Source: Bacteroidales bacterium (GTDB taxonomy: Bacteria; Bacteroidota; Bacteroidia; Bacteroidales; P3). Taken from it: a DNA stretch of 49,608 nucleotides. Numbering within the stretch: position 1 is the first letter of the stretch; each line of letters begins with the position of its first letter. Shown piece by piece: positions 34,390-44,000 of this stretch. Under the pieces are notes generated by a model. That model saw only the letters and a program-made list of their open reading frames with translations, was not told the DNA's origin and did no database searches. The stretch lies in the NCBI GenBank assembly GCA_009785505.1, contig WQWA01000011.1, positions 1 through 49,608 on the forward strand. Direction: 5' to 3'. The position numbers and the translations under genes are program-made.

Positions 34390-35235
34390 TTACTCCTTCG
34401 GCGTAAAAACAAACCCACCTCTACCGTCAGATTCTAACGTTCCCATTCCCGGAAACGGAATGTGCGCTCCGGCAACGGAAAAATTATTTTCAACGATATG
34501 TTTCAACATTTCCAAGCGTGCTTCGATGGCTTTGTCGCTGTCAACATCAAATGCAATTGCAACCGTAGGGTGTGGCATTTGTATCGCCATTGAATGTACC
34601 ATGTCGCCCCAAAACAGTACATCGTCTACCAAAAAAACGGTGTGCCCGGGTGTGTGTCCGAAATTGGGTAGCGAGCGAATAGCACCTTCGGCAAATTTTG
34701 TATGAGGTTCAAACAAAATCAAATTGTTGCGATAAACATTTATGAGCGTATTTACAAAAATTTGTGCGGGATTTTCCGGATTTTCTACATACCAATGTGG
34801 TAATTCGGTTTTTGCGATGTACAAATTTGCGTTTGGAAATGTTTTTGCGCTATTAGCATCAAGCAATCCGCCAATATGGTCGCGGTGCATGTGAGTAATC
34901 AAAATGATGTCGATCATTTCGGGCGTGATGTCGTGTTTCGACAGATTATAGACCAAAGGTTTCGGATTGACTCCGGCATCAATCAACACATTTTTTCCGG
35001 TTGATGTGCGAACGAAAAAAGCATTTGTTGCCATTGGATAATCGCCGTTTGGTGCGGTTTCAGCAAGAATTTCAGGTGTCGCTCCAATTAAATTATCGGT
35101 TGCTCTTTGAAATTGACCTTCGGAAAGCATGATTATTTGATTTCCATTCTTGGTTTCGTGCAAAAAAGTGCTGGTCTGTCCTGTAACAGCAGAGCAAACG
35201 AGGATAAAGGCTAAGGTGAAAAAAGATAGCTTCAT
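34390..35235 (-). CDS. Secreted MBL-fold metallo-hydrolase
   Basis: 281 residues with signal peptide MKLSFFTLAFILVCSAVTGQ, so it acts in the periplasm or outside. The metallo-beta-lactamase fold is shown by NAFFVRTSTGKNVLIDAGVN, the zinc motif THMHRDHIGG, FGHTPGHTVFLVDD, LFWGDMVHS and GAHIPFPG. The pattern is of the general MBL hydrolase group (lactonase- or phosphodiesterase-like), not of a class B antibiotic resistance enzyme. Substrate unknown. The start ATG at 35235 is preferred over 35250, which overlaps the promoter box. It is divergent from fabG. Confidence 0.87.
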   Translation of the reverse strand: MKLSFFTLAFILVCSAVTGQTSTFLHETKNGNQIIMLSEGQFQRATDNLIGATPEILAETAPNGDYPMATNAFFVRTSTGKNVLIDAGVNPKPLVYNLSKHDITPEMIDIILITHMHRDHIGGLLDANSAKTFPNANLYIAKTELPHWYVENPENPAQIFVNTLINVYRNNLILFEPHTKFAEGAIRSLPNFGHTPGHTVFLVDDVLFWGDMVHSMAIQMPHPTVAIAFDVDSDKAIEARLEMLKHIVENNFSVAGAHIPFPGMGTLESDGRGGFVFTPKE

Positions 35236-35246
35236 GTTTTTTTTCG

Positions 35247-35255
35247 GCAAAGTTA
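35247..35255 (-). promoter_or_regulatory. Promoter (-7 element) for the MBL-fold gene
   Basis: TAACTTTGC on the minus strand, 11 nt before the MBL ATG. Only 12 bp separate it from the fabG -7 box on the other strand, so the two divergent promoters overlap. Confidence 0.55.
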
Positions 35256-35267
35256 CGATTTTTTTTG

Positions 35268-35276
35268 TATCTTTGC
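35268..35276 (+). promoter_or_regulatory. Promoter (-7 element) for fabG
   Basis: TATCTTTGC, 25 nt before the fabG ATG at 35301. The frame start at 35265 lies in front of it and is excluded. Confidence 0.6.
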
Positions 35277-35300
35277 AAAGATTTTTTAATACAAATAATT

Positions 35301-36050
35301 ATGAGCAAATTATTGGAAGGCAAAACTGCCGTTATTACAGGTGCTGCACGTGGCATCGGAAAAGCAATTGCGATTGCTTATGCAAAACAAGGTGCAAATG
35401 TTGCATTCACGGATTTGAACTATGACGACACTGCGAAAGCAACTGAAAATGAACTAAAAGCATTTGGCGTGAAAGCCAAAGCGTACGCTTCGAATGCTGC
35501 AGATTACGCAGACACGGAGCGTGTTGTTGGCGAAATTTTAGCTGAATTCGGGACGATCGATATTTTGGTGAACAATGCCGGTATCACAAAGGATACGTTA
35601 TTGATGAAAATGACCGAAGAGCAATGGGACGCAGTCATCAATGTGAATCTGAAGTCTGTATTCAATTTCACAAAAGCCGTTCAGGGTACGATGCTTAAAC
35701 AACGTTCGGGAAGTATTATCAACATGAGTTCTGTCGTCGGCGTTTCCGGAAATGGCGGACAAATCAATTATTCTGCATCGAAAGCAGGGATTTTGGGTTT
35801 CACAAAATCATTTGCGAAAGAAGTTGGTTCGCGCAATATTCGTTGTAATGCCGTTGCTCCGGGCTTTATCATTACCGAAATGACCGGACAACTATCCGAG
35901 GAAGTTCGCAAGGCGTGGGCAGCTACAATTCCGTTGAAACGTGGTGGAACACCTGAAGATGTAGCGGAAGTCTGCGTATTTTTGGCATCGGATATGTCGG
36001 CATATGTAACCGGGCAGACGATTTGCGTTTGCGGTGGAATGAATATGTAA
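35301..36050 (+). CDS. fabG: 3-oxoacyl-[acyl-carrier-protein] reductase
   Basis: 249 residues of the short-chain dehydrogenase family. Cofactor loop TGAARGIGKAIA, NNAG motif (LVNNAGITKDTLLMKM), catalytic S-Y-K set (NMSSVVGVSGNGGQ then NYSASKAG), and the C-terminal GFIITEMTGQLSEEVR, IPLKRGGTPEDVAEVCVFLASD and YVTGQTICVCGGMNM. It reduces beta-ketoacyl-ACP with NADPH in fatty-acid elongation. Other SDR substrates cannot be excluded, but length and motifs fit FabG closely. The VWA-like gene starts 4 bp after the stop and is probably cotranscribed. Confidence 0.93.
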   Translation: MSKLLEGKTAVITGAARGIGKAIAIAYAKQGANVAFTDLNYDDTAKATENELKAFGVKAKAYASNAADYADTERVVGEILAEFGTIDILVNNAGITKDTLLMKMTEEQWDAVINVNLKSVFNFTKAVQGTMLKQRSGSIINMSSVVGVSGNGGQINYSASKAGILGFTKSFAKEVGSRNIRCNAVAPGFIITEMTGQLSEEVRKAWAATIPLKRGGTPEDVAEVCVFLASDMSAYVTGQTICVCGGMNM

Positions 36051-36054
36051 AATA

Positions 36055-38127
36055 ATGTCTTTAATCTCAAATAATCCCGCTTGGTATGTGCTATTCTGTA
36101 TATTGGCGGGATTTTTGTTTTCCGGAATCTTATATTACAAAACAAAAAAAGATGGATTCGAGCCTCTGAAACGCTATCTAATGGCTGGTTTGCGGTTTTT
36201 GTCTGTTTTTTTGATTAGTTTTTTGCTGCTTGCTTTTTTGCTGAAAACCGAACATCGTCGAACGGAAAAACCGATTGTGGTCTTGCTTCACGATAACACG
36301 GAATCGTTAGCCTATTTTGCAAAAGATAATCCGCAATGGCTTTCGCAATGGACTGACTTTTCAAGTCGTTTGGGAGATAAGTTTGAAGTTGAGCCTATGA
36401 CTTTCGGAAACGATATTTCCTCGACAAACGATATTTTATTCGATCAAAGACAAACCAATATCTCAAACGCGTTGAGACAAGTCAGAACGCAATTCTTCGG
36501 TAGAAATTTAATGGCTGTAGTTTTGGCTTCCGATGGAATTTTCACAGCAGGGGAGCACCCTTTGCAAACAGCCGAAAATATCGCAGTTCCTGTTTTCACA
36601 GTTGCTTTGGGCGATACAGCCGAACATAAGGATGTGTGGATACATCGTGTGCATCACAACAGATCTGCTCATTTAGGTAATCAATTTCCGGTTAATATCG
36701 AATTGCGAGCAACGCAGGTACTCAATACGAGAGTAGTTGTAACCATCGAAAATCAAGGCCGCACGCTTTTTTCAAGAGAAGTAAATATTGACCAATCACA
36801 TTTTTTTGAAACGATTGAAACGTTTCAAACGGCTGAGAACGTAGGGATACAGCGTTACATAATTTCGGTTTCCGAAGTTGAAGGTGAACGAAATGTGGTG
36901 AACAACCGCAGTGAAATTTTTGTGGAAATTTTGGACTCTCGCAGAAAAATTTTATTGCTTGCAGCATCCCCGCATCCTGATATTTCGGCAATTCGAAATT
37001 CCATTTTGGCATCTGAACGCTACGATGTGGACTTGGTTTTGGACGGAAATCTTCCGCAACCACTCGAAAATTACGATGTAGTTATTTTACATCAACTCCC
37101 TGCAAGATCAGGCGTTATGAGCGATCTTGTTCAACAAGTTTTGGTGAGAGAAATTCCGGTTTGGAAAATTCTCGGAACACAAACCGATTTCAATGCGTTC
37201 AATCGAATGAATTTTGGTGTCAGTATAGAACCGCGCGGACAGCAGACCAATGACGCCTTTCCGAGTTTCAATACGGCATTCACGAATTTTACATTTTCCA
37301 ACGATTCGAGAAATCAATTGTTCAGTTTTCCACCATTGACCGTGCCTTTTGCGGCTTTTACATTTGCGGAAACGGCACAGATATTTTTGTTTCAAAGAAT
37401 CTTGAACATTACGACAGATATGCCGTTGATGCTTGTTAATCAGAATGTAAATAATCGAACTGCCGTGCTTTTGGGCGAAGGCATTTGGCGCTGGAGGTTG
37501 CATGAATACTTACAAAATCAAAATCACGAGGCGATAAACGAGCTGACGAACAGAACTGTTCAATTTCTTTCTGCGGCTGCCGACAGACGCCAATTCCGGG
37601 TGCATTCAAGACCTATTTTCGATGAGACGGAACCCATTGAAATGGAGGCAGAACTTTACAACGAAGCGAATGAGCTTGTTACTTCTTCAGAGGTTGCCAT
37701 TGAAATAAAAAATGCCGATGGTGCGATTTTCCCGTTTACATTTTCGCCTTCCGGGACGATGTATCAATTACGTGCGGGGTTTTTGCCTGTCGGAGATTAC
37801 ACGTACGTTGCACGGACAAGATTAGGCAGCCAAACACATCAAGCAACGGGTGGTTTTTCCGTGCGAGCGATGAATATCGAACAGCTGAATTTGCGTGCTG
37901 ATCACCAATTATTGAACTTAATTGCTTTGCAAACGGATGCCGAAATGTTCTATCCAAATCAATTAGACGAGTTGCGAAATATGCTCATTTCTCGTGATGA
38001 TGCTAGGTCTGTAACCTACATAGAACGGGCATTTCACGAACTCATCAACCTGAAATGGATTTTGTTCTTTTTGATTTTGATTCTTTCAATTGAATACTTC
38101 TTGCGTCGATATTTTGGAGCATATTGA
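36055..38127 (+). CDS. Conserved membrane protein with VWA-like domain
   Basis: 690 residues. Two membrane segments at the N-terminus (about 9-29 and 42-63) are followed by a large extracytoplasmic part and a last membrane segment near the end (about 660-682). Residues ~70-190 resemble a von Willebrand A-type fold (KPIVVLLHDNTESL, then LMAVVLASDGIFTAGEHPL, VPVFTVALGD), though the MIDAS DxSxS is altered to HDNTES. Ig-like (190-300), a Rossmann-like section (RKILLLAASPHPDISAIRNS) and further beta domains follow. A periplasmic scaffold role is inferred. It overlaps no other gene; fabG is 4 bp upstream. Confidence 0.7.
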   Translation: MSLISNNPAWYVLFCILAGFLFSGILYYKTKKDGFEPLKRYLMAGLRFLSVFLISFLLLAFLLKTEHRRTEKPIVVLLHDNTESLAYFAKDNPQWLSQWTDFSSRLGDKFEVEPMTFGNDISSTNDILFDQRQTNISNALRQVRTQFFGRNLMAVVLASDGIFTAGEHPLQTAENIAVPVFTVALGDTAEHKDVWIHRVHHNRSAHLGNQFPVNIELRATQVLNTRVVVTIENQGRTLFSREVNIDQSHFFETIETFQTAENVGIQRYIISVSEVEGERNVVNNRSEIFVEILDSRRKILLLAASPHPDISAIRNSILASERYDVDLVLDGNLPQPLENYDVVILHQLPARSGVMSDLVQQVLVREIPVWKILGTQTDFNAFNRMNFGVSIEPRGQQTNDAFPSFNTAFTNFTFSNDSRNQLFSFPPLTVPFAAFTFAETAQIFLFQRILNITTDMPLMLVNQNVNNRTAVLLGEGIWRWRLHEYLQNQNHEAINELTNRTVQFLSAAADRRQFRVHSRPIFDETEPIEMEAELYNEANELVTSSEVAIEIKNADGAIFPFTFSPSGTMYQLRAGFLPVGDYTYVARTRLGSQTHQATGGFSVRAMNIEQLNLRADHQLLNLIALQTDAEMFYPNQLDELRNMLISRDDARSVTYIERAFHELINLKWILFFLILILSIEYFLRRYFGAY

Positions 38128-38183
38128 AAAGTGCAAAAACGCTGTTTTTTTTTTTTTTACTTGCAAATATCATTTTTTTTTCG

Positions 38184-38192
38184 TATCTTTGC
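38184..38192 (+). promoter_or_regulatory. Upstream promoter (-7 element) of the surface-protein locus
   Basis: TATCTTTGC, 134 nt before the ATG at 38326. A second box lies at 38274, so the operon may have two start sites. Between them the words TAGTTGCTGTATAAT and TAATTGCTGTGTAAT form a short direct repeat. Confidence 0.55.
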
Positions 38193-38273
38193 AAACTTTA
38201 TAGTTGCTGTATAATTATAATTGCTGTGTAATAGTGAAAATTTATAAAATAAAAGGTTCAAGATTAGAATGCT

Positions 38274-38282
38274 TATCTTTGC
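38274..38282 (+). promoter_or_regulatory. Downstream promoter (-7 element) of the surface-protein locus
   Basis: TATCTTTGC, 44 nt before the ATG at 38326, the second of two such boxes in the 198-bp spacer. Confidence 0.5.
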
Positions 38283-38325
38283 ATATCTAATTGAGAACAA
38301 ATGAAAAAATCATAAATCATATACG

Positions 38326-39930
38326 ATGATGAAAAAATCTTTTTTTGTACTAACATTACTTTTTGCCTTTAATTTTTTTTACGGTCAGTCTGTTTTGGAT
38401 TTAGGTTTTGGTTCTCAGGTTCGGAACAGTGTTGTTTTCGATAATCCGGGGGGCATAGCTGTATCTTCGGGTGTTTCTGTAAGTTTTTCTGCTTCTGATT
38501 CTGTTCTTACCGGTGGTTTTGACAACGTTCATCTTTTGAACAGTCCTTTTCTGCCAGGTTTGCGTATTGATGCCGGCAGTGCTTTGTTCGATATGGGGAA
38601 CCGGTACTATCTTGGAGTTTTGGATACACTGGATCTGGACAATAATCGGCGTCTGTCTTGCCGTAATGTGGACATCGGCGCTTTTGAGTATTTGAGCGTT
38701 CCTGCAGTAATTACGGTCCAGCCTTTTTTGTCGGGGCGTGTGTGCGGAGGTGAGGCAGTTGAGCTGATTGTAGAAGCTGTGGGGGACGGTTTGAGCTTTC
38801 AGTGGCAGTTGGACGGTGTAGATATTGATGGTGCTGTTGACTCTATTTTGCTTATACCTTCTGTTTCTATGCTTGACACGGGGTACTACCGTGTTGTTGT
38901 CCGTGGTACGTGCAGCAGCGACACTTCTGCACTGGTTCGTCTGGATGTCGACCCAAGGCCGTGGGTTGTAGCGATGAACGACACGACGATCAGCCTTGGC
39001 CAGGATGTTGTTCTATATGTTCTGGAGTATTCAGGTTCTGTTTCCTGGCTTGCCGGTGACAGCTTGACGGTTCTGAGCAATCTGCATCTGACCAATTTGT
39101 CGGAGTCTTCTCGTTTTTTTGCTGTTGCTTCCAGCGGTGTCTGCTCCGATACTTCGTCAGTTGTTTATATTACGGTCAAGGACGAGCTTATAGTTTCGCT
39201 CGAGAGCTGGGACGGCTGTTTTATCGGCGACGGCTGGGCCGAGGTTGGCACGGTTTCGGGTACGGGTCCTTTCAGCTATTTGTGGAGCACCGGTTCGACC
39301 AACAGGGTTGTTGAAGGCCTCAACCCGGGTACGCACAGTGTTACGGTTACCGATGCCCACGGGATCAGCGGAACAGCATCGGTTGTGATCTACCCTGTAG
39401 TTCCTTTGGATATTTCTTTCCGTGTAGATCCTGCCGATAACGAGGATTGTTCGAACGGGAGTATTTTTGTAGAAGTTTCGGGAGGGACGGGTCCTTTCTA
39501 TTTCAACTGGAGTTCTCTATGGGACGGAGAGTTTGAGCGTTTTTCCCAGCACCTTCTGAATGTCCCCTACGGCATGTACAGAGTTCTTGCCACCGACAGC
39601 CGGGGGTGTACTGCAGATGCAGAGATTCCTCTTGCGTGCACTTATGCGCGTGTTATGGCCACGATGCTTCTTACACCGAACGACGACGGTCTGAACGATT
39701 TTGTGTACATCCGCAACATCGAACTTTTCCCCAACAACCGTGTTGTGATCATCAGCAGTTATGGAGAAGAGATTATTACGATCTACAACTACGACAACAT
39801 CGACCGTGTCTGGCGCGGGCACAACAGCCGCGGCGATCTTGTTGCCGACGGGACGTACTACTATATAGTTGAAGCAGAAGGCATGCGTGCTGTTGCCGGT
39901 TGGATCATCGTCAGATTGTCGGGCAGATAG
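38326..39930 (+). CDS. T9SS type B sorting-domain surface protein
   Basis: 534 residues with signal peptide MMKKSFFVLTLLFAFNFFYG. The first part ends with LDTLDLDNNRRLSCRNVDIGAFEY, typical of the end of a beta-helix/choice-of-anchor domain, but the helix itself is very short, so the N-terminus may be truncated. Ig-like regions follow, then two SprB-type repeats (GTGPFSYLWSTGSTNRVVEG and GTGPFYFNWSS). The last ~85 residues are a gliding-motility-type (type B) C-terminal domain: LTPNDDGLNDFVYIRNI, VWRGHNSRGDLVADGTYYYIVE. This domain directs secretion through the type IX system. Many codons are GC-rich compared with genes before 38 kb. The SprF-like gene follows 52 bp later. Confidence 0.88.
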   Translation: MMKKSFFVLTLLFAFNFFYGQSVLDLGFGSQVRNSVVFDNPGGIAVSSGVSVSFSASDSVLTGGFDNVHLLNSPFLPGLRIDAGSALFDMGNRYYLGVLDTLDLDNNRRLSCRNVDIGAFEYLSVPAVITVQPFLSGRVCGGEAVELIVEAVGDGLSFQWQLDGVDIDGAVDSILLIPSVSMLDTGYYRVVVRGTCSSDTSALVRLDVDPRPWVVAMNDTTISLGQDVVLYVLEYSGSVSWLAGDSLTVLSNLHLTNLSESSRFFAVASSGVCSDTSSVVYITVKDELIVSLESWDGCFIGDGWAEVGTVSGTGPFSYLWSTGSTNRVVEGLNPGTHSVTVTDAHGISGTASVVIYPVVPLDISFRVDPADNEDCSNGSIFVEVSGGTGPFYFNWSSLWDGEFERFSQHLLNVPYGMYRVLATDSRGCTADAEIPLACTYARVMATMLLTPNDDGLNDFVYIRNIELFPNNRVVIISSYGEEIITIYNYDNIDRVWRGHNSRGDLVADGTYYYIVEAEGMRAVAGWIIVRLSGR

Positions 39931-39964
39931 GCCTGCATAAGGATTTGGTATTTAAAGTTAAGAA

Positions 39965-40012
39965 TTGAAATTGAAATTGAAAATGAAAAAGACGACAATA
40001 ATGAAAAAGACA
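39965..40012 (+). repeat. Duplicated translation-start region, copy 1
   Basis: The words ATTGAAAATGAAAAAGA and ATAATGAAAA occur in order here and again at 41042-41076, in front of the giant ORF. The two genes' initiation regions and first codons were evidently copied from one another (MKKTTIMKK against MKKMNIMKR). Confidence 0.6.
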
Positions 40013-40957
40013 GTTTTTTTAATAATGCTTTGTGCTGCTCCTGTACTTTTTAAGGCCCAGACGGGTACCCCTCTGGCAATGTACGCAGGCAACCAGCTGA
40101 TCTTCAATCCTGGTTTTGCCGGAGCTTACGATCTGTTTTCGGCCAATCTGAGCGTCCGCCACCAGTGGGTGAACATTCCGAACTCTCCCAAACTGATGAG
40201 CTTCAACGCGCATGCTCCGTTTCAGAGCCAGCGCAACGCTATGGGTTTTGTCTTCCAGCGGGAGGTTTGGGGTCCTCAGTTCGTCCATACAACCAACATC
40301 ACTTATGCGCATAAGATTTTCTTCAATCCGACGACTTTTTTGAGTCTGGGTTTGCAGGCCGGTCTTCTGAACACGGTTACGGACTGGAACATGGTCACGT
40401 TTGTTATGCATCCGGAAGATCCGGTCTACTGGGAAGACGGGGGGAGGCAGGTGAGCAACCGTTTCGATATGAACCTTGGGGCCTATCTTCAGGCCGAAGA
40501 CTTCTATCTTGGTTTTTCTGTACGTCATCTTACCATGCCCCGCTTCGACGAGGTGCGTATGGATATAGATGGGCGCGAGCATGTTTTCCATTCACACGTG
40601 CGCCGTCAGTTTTTCGTTATGGGCGGGTACAATATCGCTCTTTCGCGCGATCTCGACCTGCGTCCTCATTTTCTGGCGCGGTACAAGCATACCAATCCGG
40701 TATCTTTGAGCGTGGGCGCCAATCTGGTTTACGACAACCGTTTTTTCGTGGGGAGTAACTTTATGACGGGCCAGCGTGCAGTTTCTCTGGTTTTTATGGC
40801 TGAGGTTATGGAAGGCCTGCGGATCGGATACTCTTTCGATATGAACTTCGGCATCATCCGCCCTTTCCAGCGGGGTTCGCATGAGGTTTCGGTCAATTAT
40901 TTTATACCTTTGTGGAACCGTTTCGACGATGTGCGGGTTCGCCGGAACTGGCAGTAG
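39983..40957 (+). CDS. PorP/SprF-family type IX secretion membrane protein
   Basis: 324 residues starting MKKTTIMKKTVFLIMLCAAP (signal peptide; a start at the second ATG, 40001, is equally possible). The mature protein opens with YAGNQLIFNPGFAGAYDLFS, then LSVRHQWVNIPNSPKLMSFNAHAP and RNAMGFVFQREVWGPQ, the usual pattern of PorP/SprF outer-membrane proteins, and ends with strands such as HEVSVNYFIPLWN. In Flavobacterium, SprF is needed for export of the type B-CTD adhesin SprB encoded next to it. The present gene stands in the same relation to the upstream CTD protein, and is probably its dedicated partner, possibly also serving the giant ORF. Confidence 0.92.
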   Translation: MKKTTIMKKTVFLIMLCAAPVLFKAQTGTPLAMYAGNQLIFNPGFAGAYDLFSANLSVRHQWVNIPNSPKLMSFNAHAPFQSQRNAMGFVFQREVWGPQFVHTTNITYAHKIFFNPTTFLSLGLQAGLLNTVTDWNMVTFVMHPEDPVYWEDGGRQVSNRFDMNLGAYLQAEDFYLGFSVRHLTMPRFDEVRMDIDGREHVFHSHVRRQFFVMGGYNIALSRDLDLRPHFLARYKHTNPVSLSVGANLVYDNRFFVGSNFMTGQRAVSLVFMAEVMEGLRIGYSFDMNFGIIRPFQRGSHEVSVNYFIPLWNRFDDVRVRRNWQ

Positions 40958-41048
40958 TAATAGAAAACCTAAACACAGAATACAGAAATTTGAAGATAAA
41001 AATATATAATTCAGAATTGAAAACTGAGAATTTAGATTAGAATTGAAA

Positions 41049-44000
41049 ATGAAAAAGATGAATATAATGAAAAGATCGTTGATTTTAATAATACTTGCAT
41101 CTGCAGTGTTGCTTGTGCCTGCACAATCGGTCATCCACGTGAGTCCTTCCGGTTCTTCTTCCGGGCCGGGAGCAGACTGGGCCGGAGCTGTAACTTTGGA
41201 ACATGCTGTTTCTACAGCTTCCGCGGGAGATATTTTGTGGGTTCGGTACGGCACCTACCATCTTTCGGGTACTTTGGAAATTCCTGACAATGTGAGGGTT
41301 TACGGTGGATTTCTGGGTACGGAGACGCATACGAGCCAGCGTAATTTTGCGCTCAATCCGACCATCATTGATGCGGGGGGAAATTTTGGAGCCGTCACTC
41401 TGGGTCAGTTTTCGGTTTTGAGCGGTTTTACAGTCCGGGGAGGTGTTGCAAACATCATCGGCCGTATGAACGGCGGGGGCGTAGTGATGCTTCCCGGTTC
41501 AAGGCTTGAATACAGCCGGATCGAGGACAACACGGCGGCCGGCCGCGGCGGCGGTGTCTGGGCCCAGGGGCAGGCTGAGATTTTCAGCAGTGTTTTTTCG
41601 GGCAACCGCGCCGGCTTGGACGGTTTTGCCGTTTCGGGAGGGCAGGTTCTTTTCCTCAACAATACCGTTGTCGGCAATACGCTTCTTCCGTGTACTGTAT
41701 TCGACACAGTTTTCTTCGATACCATCTGTACGGGCTCTACCCTTGCTCTGAGCACTTCTATAGCCGGAACCTATCTATGGAATACCGGCGAAACGGGTTC
41801 TTCGATCACGACTCCTGTCCTCACTGCGGACTCTGTATTCTGGGTGAAGATCACCACGCCAGACCTCTGCGCCGCCGTGCACAGCTTCAATATCCATGTC
41901 CTTGCCCAGACCCTTGCTTTGACAAGCGCTGTGGGTACAGACCACCAGCAGATCGCCTTGGGAGACTCCATTACGTGGATTGCTTATACTTTCGGGGGTG
42001 TTGCTGACTCTGTGCGTATAACGTGGCAGGGTACCGGGGATACCAATACAGCTCCTGCCGGAATTACGGTCTCTGATCGAGCAGTAAGTCCGATCATCAT
42101 CCGGGGTACACCGGCGCATGCGGGTATTTTTGTGTATACTATAACCACTATTGGATCCCAATGTGATTCGGTATCGCTCACGGGCACCATCAACGCAGGT
42201 ATGCGCGGATGCAATCTGGATACACCGGGCTGGGGCGCTTCTTTAGGTACTATCGCCTGGGGCAGTACCGCCAACACGGATATTGAGTCGGGCACTACGC
42301 TGATTGCGGGTACCGGAAGCAGGCCTGCACAGGTCTGGTCCGGCGCTGTTTTTGCTTCGGCTTGTGAAAAAGGTAATGATAGCCCCAGCAATGAATTTAA
42401 TGGCGGAACACCGGGGAATTTCAATGCAGACTGTCGTCAAACGCTGGGCAGCTTCCTTGGCGATCGTGACACGATTCAAACGGGTGACCTTTTCTCTTGG
42501 TGTGCTGTAATGCGTTTTGGTGCACAGCTTTGTCCTTATCCTTGGCGTGTTCCTACACAACAAGATTTTGCTGCATTGCATCAAAATTTGGGTTATGCAA
42601 TGCCCTCTGTTGTTGGCGGTAGTGTTCCACTTATAGCAAATACGTACACAGGTACAGTCGGCACAACGATTGCTCCTCAGGTTGGCGGTCTATGGAATGG
42701 CTCAAGGTTTACGAGTTATACCGGTCAAATTACAAGTTCTCACACGCTTTACTGGTCTTCTACCGAAATTGACGCAAACAGTGCTCGTAGTCTGTACTAC
42801 ACTGCTACGGATGCATTCCCTGCGTGGAACATGGCTAAATTTTTCGGTTTGACTTTGCGTTGTGTTCGCGACGAGCCGTGCGATATCATTACCTTTACAG
42901 GTACTGCCGGAACGTCGGATCAAGCGATATGTATGGGACAGGCCATACTGCCGATTAGTTTTGACTTGGTTGAAGGTACTTCGGGATCGGCTATCGATCT
43001 GGCTGTCCGCTGGTTTGAAGTCAGCGCCGATGCAGTTGATACCACAGCTGTTTCTACTCCTTCGGGAATTACATATTTGGTCAGCAATTTAATAGGTGTG
43101 AGCACGGGAGTGAGAGGAATTGCAGGTACTCCTGCGAATTCCGGACATTTTATTTTTGAAGTCTTTACCACCGACCATGATGAGCCTGCCTGCGATACGG
43201 CAAGACTAAGAGGAACGATCAATATTTCAGATATTCCATGTCCCGGCTGTAACAACAGCGTACCGGGCTGGGGTGCTTCTTTGGGTACTATTACCTGGGG
43301 TAATACATCCAACACGAATATAGAAAGCGGCATTAGTAGGATCGAAGGTACCGGCGGAAGGCTTTCACAGGTCTGGTCCGGCGCTGTTTTTGCTTCGGCT
43401 TGTGAAAAAAATGAATTTAATGGCGGAACAACGGGGAATTTCAATGCAGACTGTCGTCAGTCGTTGCACACATTCAACAATGGCAGAGCGGCAGGTATTA
43501 CCGGCGACTACTTCTCTTGGTGTGCTGTGATGCGTTTTGGCAACCAGCTTTGTCCTTATCCTTGGAGGGTTCCTACGAGTCAAGATTTTATTGATTTGGA
43601 TATGAATTTGGGCGGAACAGGAATGAACAGTCAGGTAGGAGTCAATATTATAGGAATTCGTGGCTATACTGCTAATTCTGGTACTAATATTGCTCCTACA
43701 GTTGGAGGTATCTGGGGAGGTGTTCGTTTTACGGCTCAATCAGGTTTTCTAACGCAGGAGAGCTCACTCTACTGGTCTTCTACAGCGTCAGCAACTGGAG
43801 CCTACTTGCTGGGCTTTAGTGCGGGTCATGTGCACGCTCGAGAACATACCATCAGTAGGAGTCTCGGCTTGACCCTTCGCTGTATTCGCGACTACGAGTG
43901 CGATATCCTTGTTCTTGTGAGCGACTCCTTAACGCTGCATCAAACTGTAGGAAGCGGACAGATCATTGCCCCTGTAATTGCAGAACTTGCTGCGCAGACT

